Shown: in pieces, positions 1 to 8,024 of the stretch
How positions within the stretch are numbered: the stretch's first letter is position 1
Layout: each line of letters opens with the position of its first letter
Assembly: GCA_024642765.1 (NCBI GenBank)
Contig: JAHEAM010000003.1
Coordinates: 1-29,863 of the forward strand
From: Planctomycetaceae bacterium
GTDB lineage: Bacteria > Planctomycetota > Planctomycetia > Pirellulales > Pirellulaceae
DNA: 29,863 nucleotides
Direction of reading: 5' to 3'
Made by a program: the position numbers and the translations under genes
Notes under the pieces: model-generated
Seen by the model: only the letters and a program-made list of their open reading frames with translations
What the model was told of the DNA's origin: nothing
Database searches by the model: none

Positions 1-378
1 AAAGAAGAAAAACGTCGTCCCCAAAGGCGCGATCGGTCTCGTCCGTTCTCACGAGAGGCTGCAGACGGTTCGCGGCAATCGCAACCGCAGAATAGCGAAA
101 CAGGTTCGACGCAATCGGCTCAATCGAGATCCACTCAGTCACGGCCTGCTAATTCGGACGGAAATTCTCGTCGTGCAAAATTCGAAGGTCGAAAACCGTT
201 TGCAGGTAAGGGCCAGGGCGGACGAGGCAAGGGCCAATTTTCGAAGCGCCGGGCCGACCATCGACCGGCAAAACCAAAACCTGTTGCGCCAATTACTGAT
301 GAAATGTTGACTGGCGACAAGCCAATGCGATCGTTCTCGGATTTGGCGCAGTTTTTCACGAAGAAAAAAGAAGAGTAA
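1..378 (+). CDS. C-terminal fragment of a basic, low-complexity protein (5' end outside window)
   Basis: The reading frame is open from base 1 and ends at TAA 376-378, giving 125 residues of a protein whose start lies upstream. The first ~100 residues are rich in Arg, Lys, Gln, Ser and Gly, with a Gly/Lys-rich patch around residues 70-82 (KGQGGRGKGQ), and look disordered. The last ~25 residues (from PITDEMLTGD to FSDLAQFFTKKKEE) are more ordered and may form a short helix. Such RG/K-rich tails are common on RNA-binding proteins such as DEAD-box helicases and pseudouridine synthases, but nothing visible identifies the catalytic part, so no function is assigned. It converges on the minus-strand gene at 685-1635. 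Confidence 0.7.
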   Translation, partial: KEEKRRPQRRDRSRPFSREAADGSRQSQPQNSETGSTQSAQSRSTQSRPANSDGNSRRAKFEGRKPFAGKGQGGRGKGQFSKRRADHRPAKPKPVAPITDEMLTGDKPMRSFSDLAQFFTKKKEE

Positions 379-684
379 GGAACTGGCTTGAGTAAATCCC
401 GAATTGACGCTAGTTCACATTGCCGTCGGATTCGGAACTAATTCGGCATTAAATCCTTTTCAATGTGGCGCACTGCGGTTCAAAGAACTCTGTTTGGAGT
501 TTTTCCAGTGGTTCGCACCCCTGGTTATCAAATGCTATCGCTCCACGAATCAAATCCAGGAAAGCCATCACCAATCTTTCGGTGATTCAGCATGGGCAAG
601 GAACGATGCAGAATCAACATTTCCTTTTCGGCAGTCGACTTGCGCCAATCGGTCAACAATGGAACTTGATTTAACGCAAACCGT
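379..684. other. Intergenic region between convergent genes
   Basis: This 306-base stretch lies between the 3' ends of two convergent genes. The only structure I see is a weak 6-bp inverted repeat, ATCACC (567-572) / GGTGAT (581-586), with an 8-base loop and no T-run, so it is at best a poor terminator. A 57-codon minus-strand frame (701-528, starting MADVNKRFAL) overlaps the end of the neighbouring gene. It has a protein-like composition but no ribosome-binding site, so I do not call it as a gene. Confidence 0.4.
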
Positions 685-1635
685 TTATTGACGTCCGCCA
701 TTGTCGCGCTGAGGGGATTCTGCCGACTGCTTTTGGCTCATGAGGGCTTTCATTTTTGTTTCGGCCTCCGCTCGTGAGATGATTCCGTCAATTGCAGCTT
801 GGCGGATTTTTTGAACTGCACCCTCGATGCCCTGTTTGGGATTTTGGTTCACGGCTCCTCCCCTGCTTGTGTCCATCTTGGCTTTTAGTTCCTTCATTTT
901 CACATCCGCTTCCTCTTTGCTGATGCTGCCTGATTCGACTGCCAGCTTTAGTCGACGCGCGGCGTTTTCCAATTTGTCGACCGATTGTTGTTTAGCAGCT
1001 TTGTCTTCTATGGCCGACTCATGAGAACGCAATGCTGAGCCTTTAGGAAAGTCCTTGAGGTTTGGCGTCGGGCTGTTTTGTTCGGCAAATGCCTTTTTCA
1101 TTTGTGACAAGCGCACTTCCATTTCATCTCGTTTGATCTTTCCGGCCTTGACCATCGCTTCTAATTCCGACGCGGCGCGTGTGATTTCTTCTCGCGAAAT
1201 AAAGTGTTTTTGTCTTGCCGCTGGAGTTGTACCCAAGCGAGTCAATTTTTCGGCAAGTGTTGCTTGAATCTCATGGAGACGCTTCTCCATATCAGACTGC
1301 GATATCTTTCCTGCCGCAACAGCTTCTTTCAGTTCCGCTTCGATGCGACTGTAGGCAAGTCGAGCTTGTCGTGCAGGTGTCTCGCTATCGCTGGTGTCGT
1401 GATTCGATGCGGACTTGGGTTTGGTTTCGCTCATATGCTTAAGAGTGCCCATCATTGCGTCCGCCTGTACTTGGGTTAGGTGGCCTTGTTCGACAAGTTT
1501 GTCCAATCGCTGTTCGACCTTGGCAACGTTTTGGCCATGAACCAATGTCGCTGGAATGAAGATCAGAGCTGATGCGAGCAGGCCGAGCGTTATAAAACGC
1601 GAGGGTCGGTTTGGAGTTGTTTCGAAACGTCTCAT
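685..1635 (-). CDS. Secreted protein with five short SHOCT-like helical repeats
   Basis: The predicted product is 316 residues. An in-frame GTG lies at 1644, but GGAAGG (1644-1649 on the complement) sits 8 bases before ATG 1635, which makes that ATG the likely start. Residues 1-35 form a signal peptide (MRRF..., hydrophobic core LGLLASALIFIPA, cleavage near VHG/Q). The mature part holds five copies of a ~30-residue unit at about 41-67, 95-127, 154-184, 224-254 and 271-301. Each reads roughly 'helix, (A/E)xGxI(S/T)xxE(A/M)ExxM, helix', joined by Ser/Pro/Gln-rich linkers. The unit resembles the SHOCT pattern (L-x-L-x-x-G-x-I-T-x-E-E-F) but is not a clear match. There are no catalytic signatures. 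I infer a periplasmic structural or binding protein. The function is unknown, and trkA lies 195 bases upstream on the same strand. Confidence 0.75.
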   Translation of the reverse strand: MRRFETTPNRPSRFITLGLLASALIFIPATLVHGQNVAKVEQRLDKLVEQGHLTQVQADAMMGTLKHMSETKPKSASNHDTSDSETPARQARLAYSRIEAELKEAVAAGKISQSDMEKRLHEIQATLAEKLTRLGTTPAARQKHFISREEITRAASELEAMVKAGKIKRDEMEVRLSQMKKAFAEQNSPTPNLKDFPKGSALRSHESAIEDKAAKQQSVDKLENAARRLKLAVESGSISKEEADVKMKELKAKMDTSRGGAVNQNPKQGIEGAVQKIRQAAIDGIISRAEAETKMKALMSQKQSAESPQRDNGGRQ

Positions 1636-1738
1636 ATGAGTCACCTTCCAAATTTTTCTTTGAGATTGATTGAACTTGCCATTGCCGACAAGTGATCGCC
1701 ATGCAGAAACACGATTCTAATGTTTTTATAGTGAGTAA

Positions 1739-1762
1739 GATACTGTTAGTGCACTCAGTATC
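1739..1762. promoter_or_regulatory. Inverted repeat upstream of the repeat-protein gene
   Basis: GATACTG (1739-1745) and CAGTATC (1756-1762) are perfect 7-base inverted arms enclosing the palindrome AGTGCACT (1748-1755). The element lies about 105-130 bases upstream of the 1635 start and 68 bases past the trkA stop. On the minus strand it is followed by the AT-rich TATAAAAAC. It could be an operator for the downstream gene or a weak trkA terminator; it lacks a T-run directly after the stem. The symmetry is visible, the role is inferred. Confidence 0.35.
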
Positions 1763-1829
1763 AACCGTTGTTTGTTCCTATTATAAACCGATTCAGCGAG
1801 CGATTGAAATCGAAAAACAAAATGAATAT

Positions 1830-3176
1830 TTAGGATTCACGGGTCGAAAAGCGGGCGAGGGCCTGGTCTGAGACTTCGTCTTCGACGAGGAGGATCACGA
1901 CATCCCCGACTTGAAGTCGGTCGTTACCGGAGGGAACCCGGACGTAATCATGTTGGATCAGAGCGACGACTAGGCAGCCCTCGGGAAGTCGCAATTCCGA
2001 CAAGGTTTTTTCCGCAGAAACGCTGCCCGCAGGTATCTCAAGTTCAATGACTTCGATATGTCCACCAGGCAGTTTGGTATGCGAGATTTCAATCCCCCGT
2101 GTGAGGTATGCCAGAATTTGTTTGGCCATGACCTCACGTTCGCTTACTGCTAAATCAATCCCCAGCTTGCCCATCACGCTTGCATAATCAGGACGAGCGA
2201 TCAATGCCATGATTCGCTGCGCACCCAAGTCGCGTGCCTCGACGCAAAGCATAATATTGTCTTCGTCATCGCCAGTGCAAGCAACAAAGACATCGGCTCG
2301 TCCGACGCGTTCTTCCTCCAGGTGGACCCGTCGCCGCGCGTCGCAATGGACGACTGACGTCGACTCCAGCAGCGTCGCCAGTTTCTTGCAGCGTTCCTCG
2401 CTGTTTTCAAGCAGCATCACAGTGTTGCCCTCGCGTTCCAGCGTGCGCGCAAGGTGCAGACCTGTTTCACCACCGCCAGCGATAACGACACGTTTGTGTT
2501 TCACGGCTTGTGTGTGAAATAAGGACTTCACACTTTTGACCATTTCCGGCGTGCTAAAAACCGTGACGCGATCGCCGATTTGCAGCTGATCATCGGCCGC
2601 GGCCAACCACATTTTATTGTTTCGTGAGATGGTCCCAAAGCGAACATTGGCAGGTAGGTCCAAATCACGGATCTTCACACGCGTAGGCTCACAACCTTTT
2701 GTCACTACCATTTCTTGGGCACTCAAACCGCCGCGAGCGAATTGTTCGACTAGGACACTGCCTGGGTCGCGAATCGCGCGAGCGATTTCCATGGCGGTTA
2801 GGTGCTCAAGGCTCAGCATCCTGTCAACTTGGAAATGACGTTGATAGTCAAAGGTGCTCAGATCGCGAAAAACGGGAGCATAAACTCTGGCAATCGCGCG
2901 ACGTGCACCCATAGCGCGAGCCATACTGGCCGCGACAATGTTCACTTCGTCGTTGCCCGTTACGGCGAGACAAATGTCGGCAGAGCTAACCCCCGCTTGG
3001 AACAAAACGCTTGATTGGCTGGCCGAACCAGTGAGCACTCGCACGTCCAAGTCGTTGTTGATGCGTTTGGTTTGTTCGGAACTATGGTCGATAACGGTAA
3101 CGTTATGCTCCAATTGGCAGAGCATTTCAGCGATTGAAGTACCGACCGTGCCACCGCCCAAGACGACGATATTCAT
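1830..3176 (-). CDS. trkA: Trk potassium uptake system peripheral NAD-binding protein TrkA
   Basis: TrkA is the cytoplasmic regulatory subunit that binds NAD(H)/nucleotide and gates the TrkH/KtrB potassium channel. The 448-residue product has the duplicated RCK architecture. There is an N-terminal Rossmann fold beginning MNIVVLGGGTVG (GxGxxG at residues 7-12, acidic residue in VTVID), then an RCK-C domain. A second Rossmann fold (VVIAGGGETG) begins at about residue 230 and is followed by a second RCK-C domain, ending near residue 445. Length fits the family (~458). An upstream in-frame ATG at 3203 would add nine residues, but the family starts right at the Rossmann strand, so 3176 is chosen. 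No trkH/ktrB channel gene is in the window, so the partner must be encoded elsewhere. Confidence 0.93.
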   Translation of the reverse strand: MNIVVLGGGTVGTSIAEMLCQLEHNVTVIDHSSEQTKRINNDLDVRVLTGSASQSSVLFQAGVSSADICLAVTGNDEVNIVAASMARAMGARRAIARVYAPVFRDLSTFDYQRHFQVDRMLSLEHLTAMEIARAIRDPGSVLVEQFARGGLSAQEMVVTKGCEPTRVKIRDLDLPANVRFGTISRNNKMWLAAADDQLQIGDRVTVFSTPEMVKSVKSLFHTQAVKHKRVVIAGGGETGLHLARTLEREGNTVMLLENSEERCKKLATLLESTSVVHCDARRRVHLEEERVGRADVFVACTGDDEDNIMLCVEARDLGAQRIMALIARPDYASVMGKLGIDLAVSEREVMAKQILAYLTRGIEISHTKLPGGHIEVIELEIPAGSVSAEKTLSELRLPEGCLVVALIQHDYVRVPSGNDRLQVGDVVILLVEDEVSDQALARFSTRES

Positions 3177-3867
3177 GTTGTTTGATTTCCCAGACCGTTC
3201 CATTTCCTCGAATTGAGAACTTCAATCAATTTAGGGTTTCCTAGATTCTAGGCAAGCTATGGGAGGATCTGCCGCTGGAACTGTGGTTAGGCGTTGTATA
3301 TCAAAATTCCCATGAAAAGTACGATGTCCTTCCAAGTCCATCGGAAAGTTCAAAAACACGGACGAAGACGTTCACATTACATTTCTTTCTGATGCAGCTT
3401 CGTCAGGGTGCAAAAAACGAATTGGAAAAAAGATTTTGTCAGTGGCATTGGCGGTTTTTAACTTTTCTGGCAAAATCTTAAGAATTGTTTTACACGGCCC
3501 AATTTTTTAGGTGCCTGTTCAGAGAGTTGTTGCAGCGACTTCGTCGCCAATAACCCCGCGACATCAAGAATTTTCAACGCACCTTTGTCCTAACACTTGA
3601 ACGCAGATTATTTACGTTAGCTAGGGTCACATTTTTCTATCGCAACTTTTGGATTTCGAAAAATGAATGATCGTTCGATCCAACTTTGGTAGTTGAAGTT
3701 TTTATAGACTTCGATTCGGTTTTGAGTGCGGGCAAGTTACAAGTCAGTTCACGTGTAAAAAAAATTTGAATGCACAGTTCGTGAAAAAATTCACAATCGA
3801 GTGCTTGGTTGTTCGGTATCGCATTACGTTTTAGTCGGTTAGTTTCAGTGAATACGGGAATCTAAGG
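3177..3867. promoter_or_regulatory. Long divergent intergenic region: trkA promoter and nqr leader
   Basis: About 690 bases separate the divergent trkA and nqrA starts, and no plausible gene is seen on either strand. The stretch is AT-rich, especially 3650-3800, and must carry the promoters for trkA (minus) and the nqr operon (plus). Besides the hairpin listed separately there are small symmetric elements: GATCG-TT-CGATC at about 3669-3680 and GTGAA-AAAA-TTCAC at 3781-3794. I could not identify a convincing -35/-10 pair. The length leaves room for a long 5' UTR or upstream regulation of nqr, which is inference. Confidence 0.45.
3430..3479. promoter_or_regulatory. 13-bp stem-loop in the nqr/trkA intergenic region
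   Basis: AAGATTTTGTCAG (3430-3442) pairs with CTGGCAAAATCTT (3467-3479) over 13 positions with a single G-U wobble, around a 24-base loop. It starts 254 bases upstream of trkA and ends 388 bases upstream of nqrA. There is no immediate T-run on the plus strand, so a simple terminator is not obvious. Possible roles are an RNA leader structure, a terminator for an unseen small RNA, or a protein-binding site. Confidence 0.4.
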
Positions 3868-5202
3868 ATGAAGCGAATCCTTCGCGGACTTAATGTACCC
3901 ATCGTCGGTGAGCCGGCGCAAGACATCGTTGATGGTCCAGATATCAAACAAGTGGGTTTGGTTGCCGACGATTACATCGGTATGAAGCCCACAATGTTGG
4001 TCCAGGTTGGTGATCGTGTGAAGTTGGGGCAGGCTGTCTTTACAGACAAGAAAACCGAGGGCGTGATCTTTACCGCCCCGGCTGCTGGCATGGTTTCCCA
4101 AATCAACCGAGGTGAGAAACGAAAGTTTGAATCTTTGGTGATTGACGTTGATGGCAACGAAGCGGTTGAGTTTGAATCGCATTCGAATTTGCAAGCACTC
4201 AAGCGCGATAAAGTGGAGGCACAATTGGTTGCCTCTGGTTTGTGGACGTGTTTGCGGACTCGTCCCTACAACCGTGTGCCGGCGCTTGGCCTAGAGCCTC
4301 ATAGTATTTTTGTGACGGCGATGGATACGAATCCGCTTTCCGCGGAACCCGAGTTGATTATCGAGCAGCATAAGGATTGGTTTGTCGCGGGCCTTGCGGT
4401 TGTCAGTAAGTTGACACGAGGTAAGACCTTTGTGTGTACTCGCGATCATTCGCGTGTTCCGGGCAATGACGTGCCGAATGTGACCTTTGAGTCGTTCGCG
4501 GGTCCGCATCCCGCGGGTTTGCCGGGCACGCACATTCATTTCCTGGACCCCGTCGGGCCTAAAAAAACGGTTTGGTTCTTGAATTACCAAGACGTCATTG
4601 CGATTGGCCACCTCTTTCAAACGGGGCGTTTGATGACCGAACGCACGATTGCTGTTGGAGGTCCGCGTGTGACGAAGCCCGGTTTGTTGCGAACCCGAAT
4701 GGGTGCCAATATCGATCAGTTGATTGCAGGTCGTTTAGAACCCAAGAACACTCGCATCGTGTCGGGTTCGGTTTTGAGCGGTCGAAAGTCACAAGCCCCT
4801 GTGAATTTTTTGGGACGCCATCATTTGCAGGTCTCATGTTTGGAAGAGGGTAACAAGCGAGAGTTTATGGGCTGGCAAAAACCAGGCGCCAATAAATTTT
4901 CGATCACGAATATTTACCTTGGCTCGCTTTTAAACAAAAAGTTTGCAATGACGACGAGTACTGAGGGTAGTCACCGGGCGATGGTACCAGTGGGGACATA
5001 CGAGCGCGTCATGCCGTTGGATATTTTGCCGACGCAGCTTTTGCGAGCCTTGTTGGTGGGCGACACCGAGGAGGCCCAGGCACTCGGTTGCCTCGAATTA
5101 GACGAAGAGGATTTGGGATTGTGCACCTTTGTTTGTCCGGGCAAAAACGACTATGGTCGGATTTTGCGAGACAATTTGAAGACGATTGAAAAAGAAGGTT
5201 AA
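3868..5202 (+). CDS. nqrA: Na+-translocating NADH:quinone reductase subunit A
   Basis: NqrA is the membrane-peripheral, ubiquinone-binding subunit of the six-subunit Na+-NQR, which couples NADH oxidation to sodium export. The 444-residue product matches the family length. It opens with the biotinyl-lipoyl-like domain (GLNVPIVGEP, then VQVGDRVKLGQ and FTDKKTEGVIFTAPAAG), followed by the SLBB-like middle region and the C-terminal domain with LDEEDLGLCTFVCPGKNDYG close to the end. ATG 3868 directly follows an AAGG. It is the first gene of the collinear nqrABCDEF operon, with a 50-base gap to nqrB. Like the rest of the complex it lacks transmembrane segments of its own. Confidence 0.97.
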   Translation: MKRILRGLNVPIVGEPAQDIVDGPDIKQVGLVADDYIGMKPTMLVQVGDRVKLGQAVFTDKKTEGVIFTAPAAGMVSQINRGEKRKFESLVIDVDGNEAVEFESHSNLQALKRDKVEAQLVASGLWTCLRTRPYNRVPALGLEPHSIFVTAMDTNPLSAEPELIIEQHKDWFVAGLAVVSKLTRGKTFVCTRDHSRVPGNDVPNVTFESFAGPHPAGLPGTHIHFLDPVGPKKTVWFLNYQDVIAIGHLFQTGRLMTERTIAVGGPRVTKPGLLRTRMGANIDQLIAGRLEPKNTRIVSGSVLSGRKSQAPVNFLGRHHLQVSCLEEGNKREFMGWQKPGANKFSITNIYLGSLLNKKFAMTTSTEGSHRAMVPVGTYERVMPLDILPTQLLRALLVGDTEEAQALGCLELDEEDLGLCTFVCPGKNDYGRILRDNLKTIEKEG

Positions 5203-5252
5203 ATCAGGTCGTTCGCGAATTTCGTTGAAAACAGAATTTTGGTTGAAAATAA

Positions 5253-6524
5253 ATGTTTCGAAAAATACTTGATAAGTTTGAGCCGCTGTTCAAGCCAGGT
5301 GGCAAGTTCGAGAAGCTTTATCCGCTTTACGAGGCGGGTGATACTTTTCTGTACACTCCAGGTGAGACTAACAAAGGGCAGACGCACGTTCGCGACGCGA
5401 TTGATTTGAAGCGCATGATGTCGATGGTTATCGTGGCCTTGCTGCCGTGTATTTTCATGGCGTTATACAACACGGGCTATCAAGCCGAGAAAATCATACA
5501 CAGCCAGGGTGATGCGTTCACGGCCCCTGCAACGCTTTGGGATGGAAGTTGGCGATTTAGTATTTTGAATATGCTGGGTATTGATGTGGCAGCTGATCGC
5601 GGAGGCTTTCTCAGCGTCGGTAGCATTGTCCCTTGTTGCGTCCATGGCTTGTTGTACTTTTTGCCTCTGTACCTCGTGACGATGGTCGTTGGCGGAACTT
5701 GCGAATTGATTTTTTCGATCATTCGCGGGCACGAAATCAACGAGGGGTTTTTGGTTACCGGAATGTTGTTTCCCTTGACGTTGCCGCCGAATATGCCGCT
5801 TTGGCAAACCGCGTTAGCGATCGCATTCGGTGTGGTGATCGGGAAAGAGGTATTTGGCGGAACGGGGCGTAACTTTTTGAATCCCGCTTTGACGGCTCGA
5901 GCGTTCTTGTATTTTGCTTATCCTAGTCGCATTAGCGGAACGGTATGGACCGCAGTCGACGGTTACACGGGAGCGACTAGCTTAGGTGCCATCGCAGAGG
6001 CTAAAACCGGAACGATTTCAGATATCGTTGCAAATCTCTCGGCACCCGTTCAAGGCATGACCTTGTCGGATTGTTTTTGGGGCAACATGCACGGTTCGAT
6101 GGGCGAAACATCGGTGTTTTGCTGTTTGATTGGTGCCGCTATTTTGATCTTTTCGAAAATTGGAAGTTGGCGAATCATGGCTGGTACCTTGATTGGCATG
6201 ACCTTGTTTTCTTGTTTCTTGTGGGCGCTGCCGGTTGCACAACCAATTTACAACATTCCTCCTTGGTGGCATTTGGTTTTGGGAGGCTACGCGTTTGGCG
6301 CTGTCTTCATGGCGACGGACCCGGTATCGGCCTCAATGACAGAAACAGGGAAATGGATTTACGGTGCATTAATCGGGTTCATGACGGTGTTCATCCGCAC
6401 ATTGAACCCAGCGTTTCCAGAAGGCATCATGCTTGCGATTCTGTTTGGAAACGTATTCGCTCCGCTCATCGACTACTTCGTCGTTCAGGCAAACGTAAAA
6501 CGGAGGATGGCACGTTATGCATAA
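5253..6524 (+). CDS. nqrB: Na+-translocating NADH:quinone reductase subunit B
   Basis: NqrB is the large integral membrane subunit. It carries riboflavin and a covalently bound FMN and takes part in sodium translocation and quinone reduction. The product is 423 residues with about ten hydrophobic segments. The flavinylation motif D-G-x-(S/T)-G-A-T occurs as DGYTGAT at residues 236-242, so Thr242 is the expected FMN attachment site. The N-terminal amphipathic region (LDKFEPLFKPGGKFEKLYPL) is typical of the family. There is no strong ribosome-binding site. The last eight bases overlap nqrC, consistent with translational coupling. FMN attachment needs the transferase ApbE, which is not in this window. 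Confidence 0.97.
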   Translation: MFRKILDKFEPLFKPGGKFEKLYPLYEAGDTFLYTPGETNKGQTHVRDAIDLKRMMSMVIVALLPCIFMALYNTGYQAEKIIHSQGDAFTAPATLWDGSWRFSILNMLGIDVAADRGGFLSVGSIVPCCVHGLLYFLPLYLVTMVVGGTCELIFSIIRGHEINEGFLVTGMLFPLTLPPNMPLWQTALAIAFGVVIGKEVFGGTGRNFLNPALTARAFLYFAYPSRISGTVWTAVDGYTGATSLGAIAEAKTGTISDIVANLSAPVQGMTLSDCFWGNMHGSMGETSVFCCLIGAAILIFSKIGSWRIMAGTLIGMTLFSCFLWALPVAQPIYNIPPWWHLVLGGYAFGAVFMATDPVSASMTETGKWIYGALIGFMTVFIRTLNPAFPEGIMLAILFGNVFAPLIDYFVVQANVKRRMARYA

Positions 6525-7389
6525 CAAAGATAGTCTTGCGAATACCCTAATTGTCGCGCTGAGCGTGTGCATCGTCTGCTCGCTGTTGGTTTCGGCAGCC
6601 GCCGTTGGGCTGCGGGACAAACAAAAGAAAAATGTCGAAGAGGACCGCAAATCGAATATCTTGCGAGTCGCGGGGTTCGATGCTGAAGCAGTCAAACAAG
6701 GCGGTGGGATCGAAAAGCTGTTTTCAGCCAAAGTCAAACCGGACATCATCAATTTGGAAACGGGACGCTCCGACGTAGCTGGATTGATGAACGCGATGGA
6801 CGGCAAATACAAGACAGAAGACGAGTTGTTTGCCGAATACGATGGGATGAAAGTTGCAAAGGAAAATCAGAAGTTCCCCAAAGCTTCCGAAAAACTCAAC
6901 GTTTCAAGCGATATCGCAGGACTCGGAGGTTCACGCGAAAACTATGCGTTCGTGTATCGCATTGTTGGTGATAACCAAGGCGTAGAAAAATATGTCTTCC
7001 CAATTCGTGGACGCGGGCTTTGGTCGACGCTCAAAGGCTTCATTGCTCTCAGAAATGATTTGAAAACCGTTGCTGGAATCACTTACTACGAACACGGTGA
7101 GACTCCAGGGCTTGGCGGCGAAGTTGATAATGCCGGTTGGAAAGCGAAATGGGACGGCAAAAAAGTTTATGACACTACAGGCGACGTCAAATTAACAGTA
7201 GTCAAAGGCAGTGCGTCCAATGAATACCAAATCGATGGACTTTCGGGCGCGACGATTACGTCAAAAGGCGTAACATCGATGATTGATTTTTGGCTTGGCC
7301 CCAACGGTTTCAAGCCGTTTATTGAGAACGAACTTGGTGCACCACAGAAAGTAGTTGCTTCCTCAGATCTCGGTCGCAGGAAGGAGTAA
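6517..7389 (+). CDS. nqrC: Na+-translocating NADH:quinone reductase subunit C
   Basis: NqrC is a single-span subunit with a large periplasmic FMN-binding domain carrying the second covalent FMN. Near the N terminus a hydrophobic segment (LIVALSVCIVCSLLVSAAAVGL) anchors the protein. Near the C terminus the motif DGLSGATIT gives Thr246 as the flavin-linked residue. Family features such as GLGGEVDNAGWKAKWDGKK are present. At 290 residues it is somewhat longer than the ~257 of well-studied homologues. GGAGG at 6502-6506 lies 10 bases before ATG 6517, which overlaps the end of nqrB by eight bases. nqrD follows after six bases. Confidence 0.96.
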   Translation: MHNKDSLANTLIVALSVCIVCSLLVSAAAVGLRDKQKKNVEEDRKSNILRVAGFDAEAVKQGGGIEKLFSAKVKPDIINLETGRSDVAGLMNAMDGKYKTEDELFAEYDGMKVAKENQKFPKASEKLNVSSDIAGLGGSRENYAFVYRIVGDNQGVEKYVFPIRGRGLWSTLKGFIALRNDLKTVAGITYYEHGETPGLGGEVDNAGWKAKWDGKKVYDTTGDVKLTVVKGSASNEYQIDGLSGATITSKGVTSMIDFWLGPNGFKPFIENELGAPQKVVASSDLGRRKE

Positions 7390-7395
7390 AACCAA

Positions 7396-8022
7396 ATGTC
7401 AAAAAATAAACCTTTGGATTTGTTGCTAGATCCGGTCTTTCGCAAAAATCCGATTGCCTTGTTGGTGCTCGGGATTTGTTCGGCACTGGCGGTTACGACA
7501 CGATTGGACAAGTCGCTGGTGATGGCGATTTGTGTGACGCTCGTTACTGCGTTTTCCAGTGCGGGAATTGCGTTGATTCGGAATCGTATTCCTAGCAGTA
7601 TTAGGATTATCGTTCAAATGACTGTGATTGCCTCTATGGTAATCGTGGTAGATCAGCTTCTTAAAGCGTTTGCGTTTAGCTTGAGTAAAGAGCTTTCCGT
7701 TTTCGTCGGCCTCATTATTACGAACTGTATCGTGATGGGACGCGCTGAAGGATTTGCGATGAAGGAAAATGTGACCGACAGTTTTATCGACGGAATTGGC
7801 AACGGCCTGGGCTATGGCGTCATCTTGATTGTCGTTGGCTTTTTCCGCGAACTCCTTGGTTCTGGATCGTTGTTTGGCTATCCAGTTCTCGCAAAAATTA
7901 CAGATGGTGGTTGGTACGAAGCCAACGGTTTGATGCTGTTGTCGCCCAGTGCGTTTTTCTTGATCGGAATCATGATTTGGATGATTCGGACCTATTATCC
8001 TGACCAAGTCGAGGAGGCGTAA
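7396..8022 (+). CDS. nqrD: Na+-translocating NADH:quinone reductase subunit D
   Basis: NqrD is a multi-span membrane subunit homologous to RnfE. With NqrE it coordinates an intramembrane iron-sulfur centre at the NqrD/NqrE interface (known for the family). The product is 208 residues with about six hydrophobic segments. It has the expected Cys-containing stretches LGICSALAVTTRLDKSL and GLIITNCIVMGRAEGFAMKE, and the FRELLGSGSLFG motif of RnfE/NqrD proteins. AAGGAG (7381-7386) lies nine bases upstream of ATG 7396 and runs through the end of nqrC. nqrE begins two bases after the stop. Confidence 0.97.
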   Translation: MSKNKPLDLLLDPVFRKNPIALLVLGICSALAVTTRLDKSLVMAICVTLVTAFSSAGIALIRNRIPSSIRIIVQMTVIASMVIVVDQLLKAFAFSLSKELSVFVGLIITNCIVMGRAEGFAMKENVTDSFIDGIGNGLGYGVILIVVGFFRELLGSGSLFGYPVLAKITDGGWYEANGLMLLSPSAFFLIGIMIWMIRTYYPDQVEEA

Positions 8023-8024
8023 CG

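Noticed and set aside
404..691. Plus-strand 95-codon frame in the first intergenic region
   Set aside because: No ribosome-binding site, a composition rich in Cys, Phe, His and Ser without pattern, and it runs into the convergent gene.
5463..5807. Long minus-strand open frames inside nqrB and throughout the nqr operon
   Set aside because: They lie antisense to clearly identified nqr genes and have compositions typical of shadow frames (Arg/His/Gln-rich), with no ribosome-binding sites.
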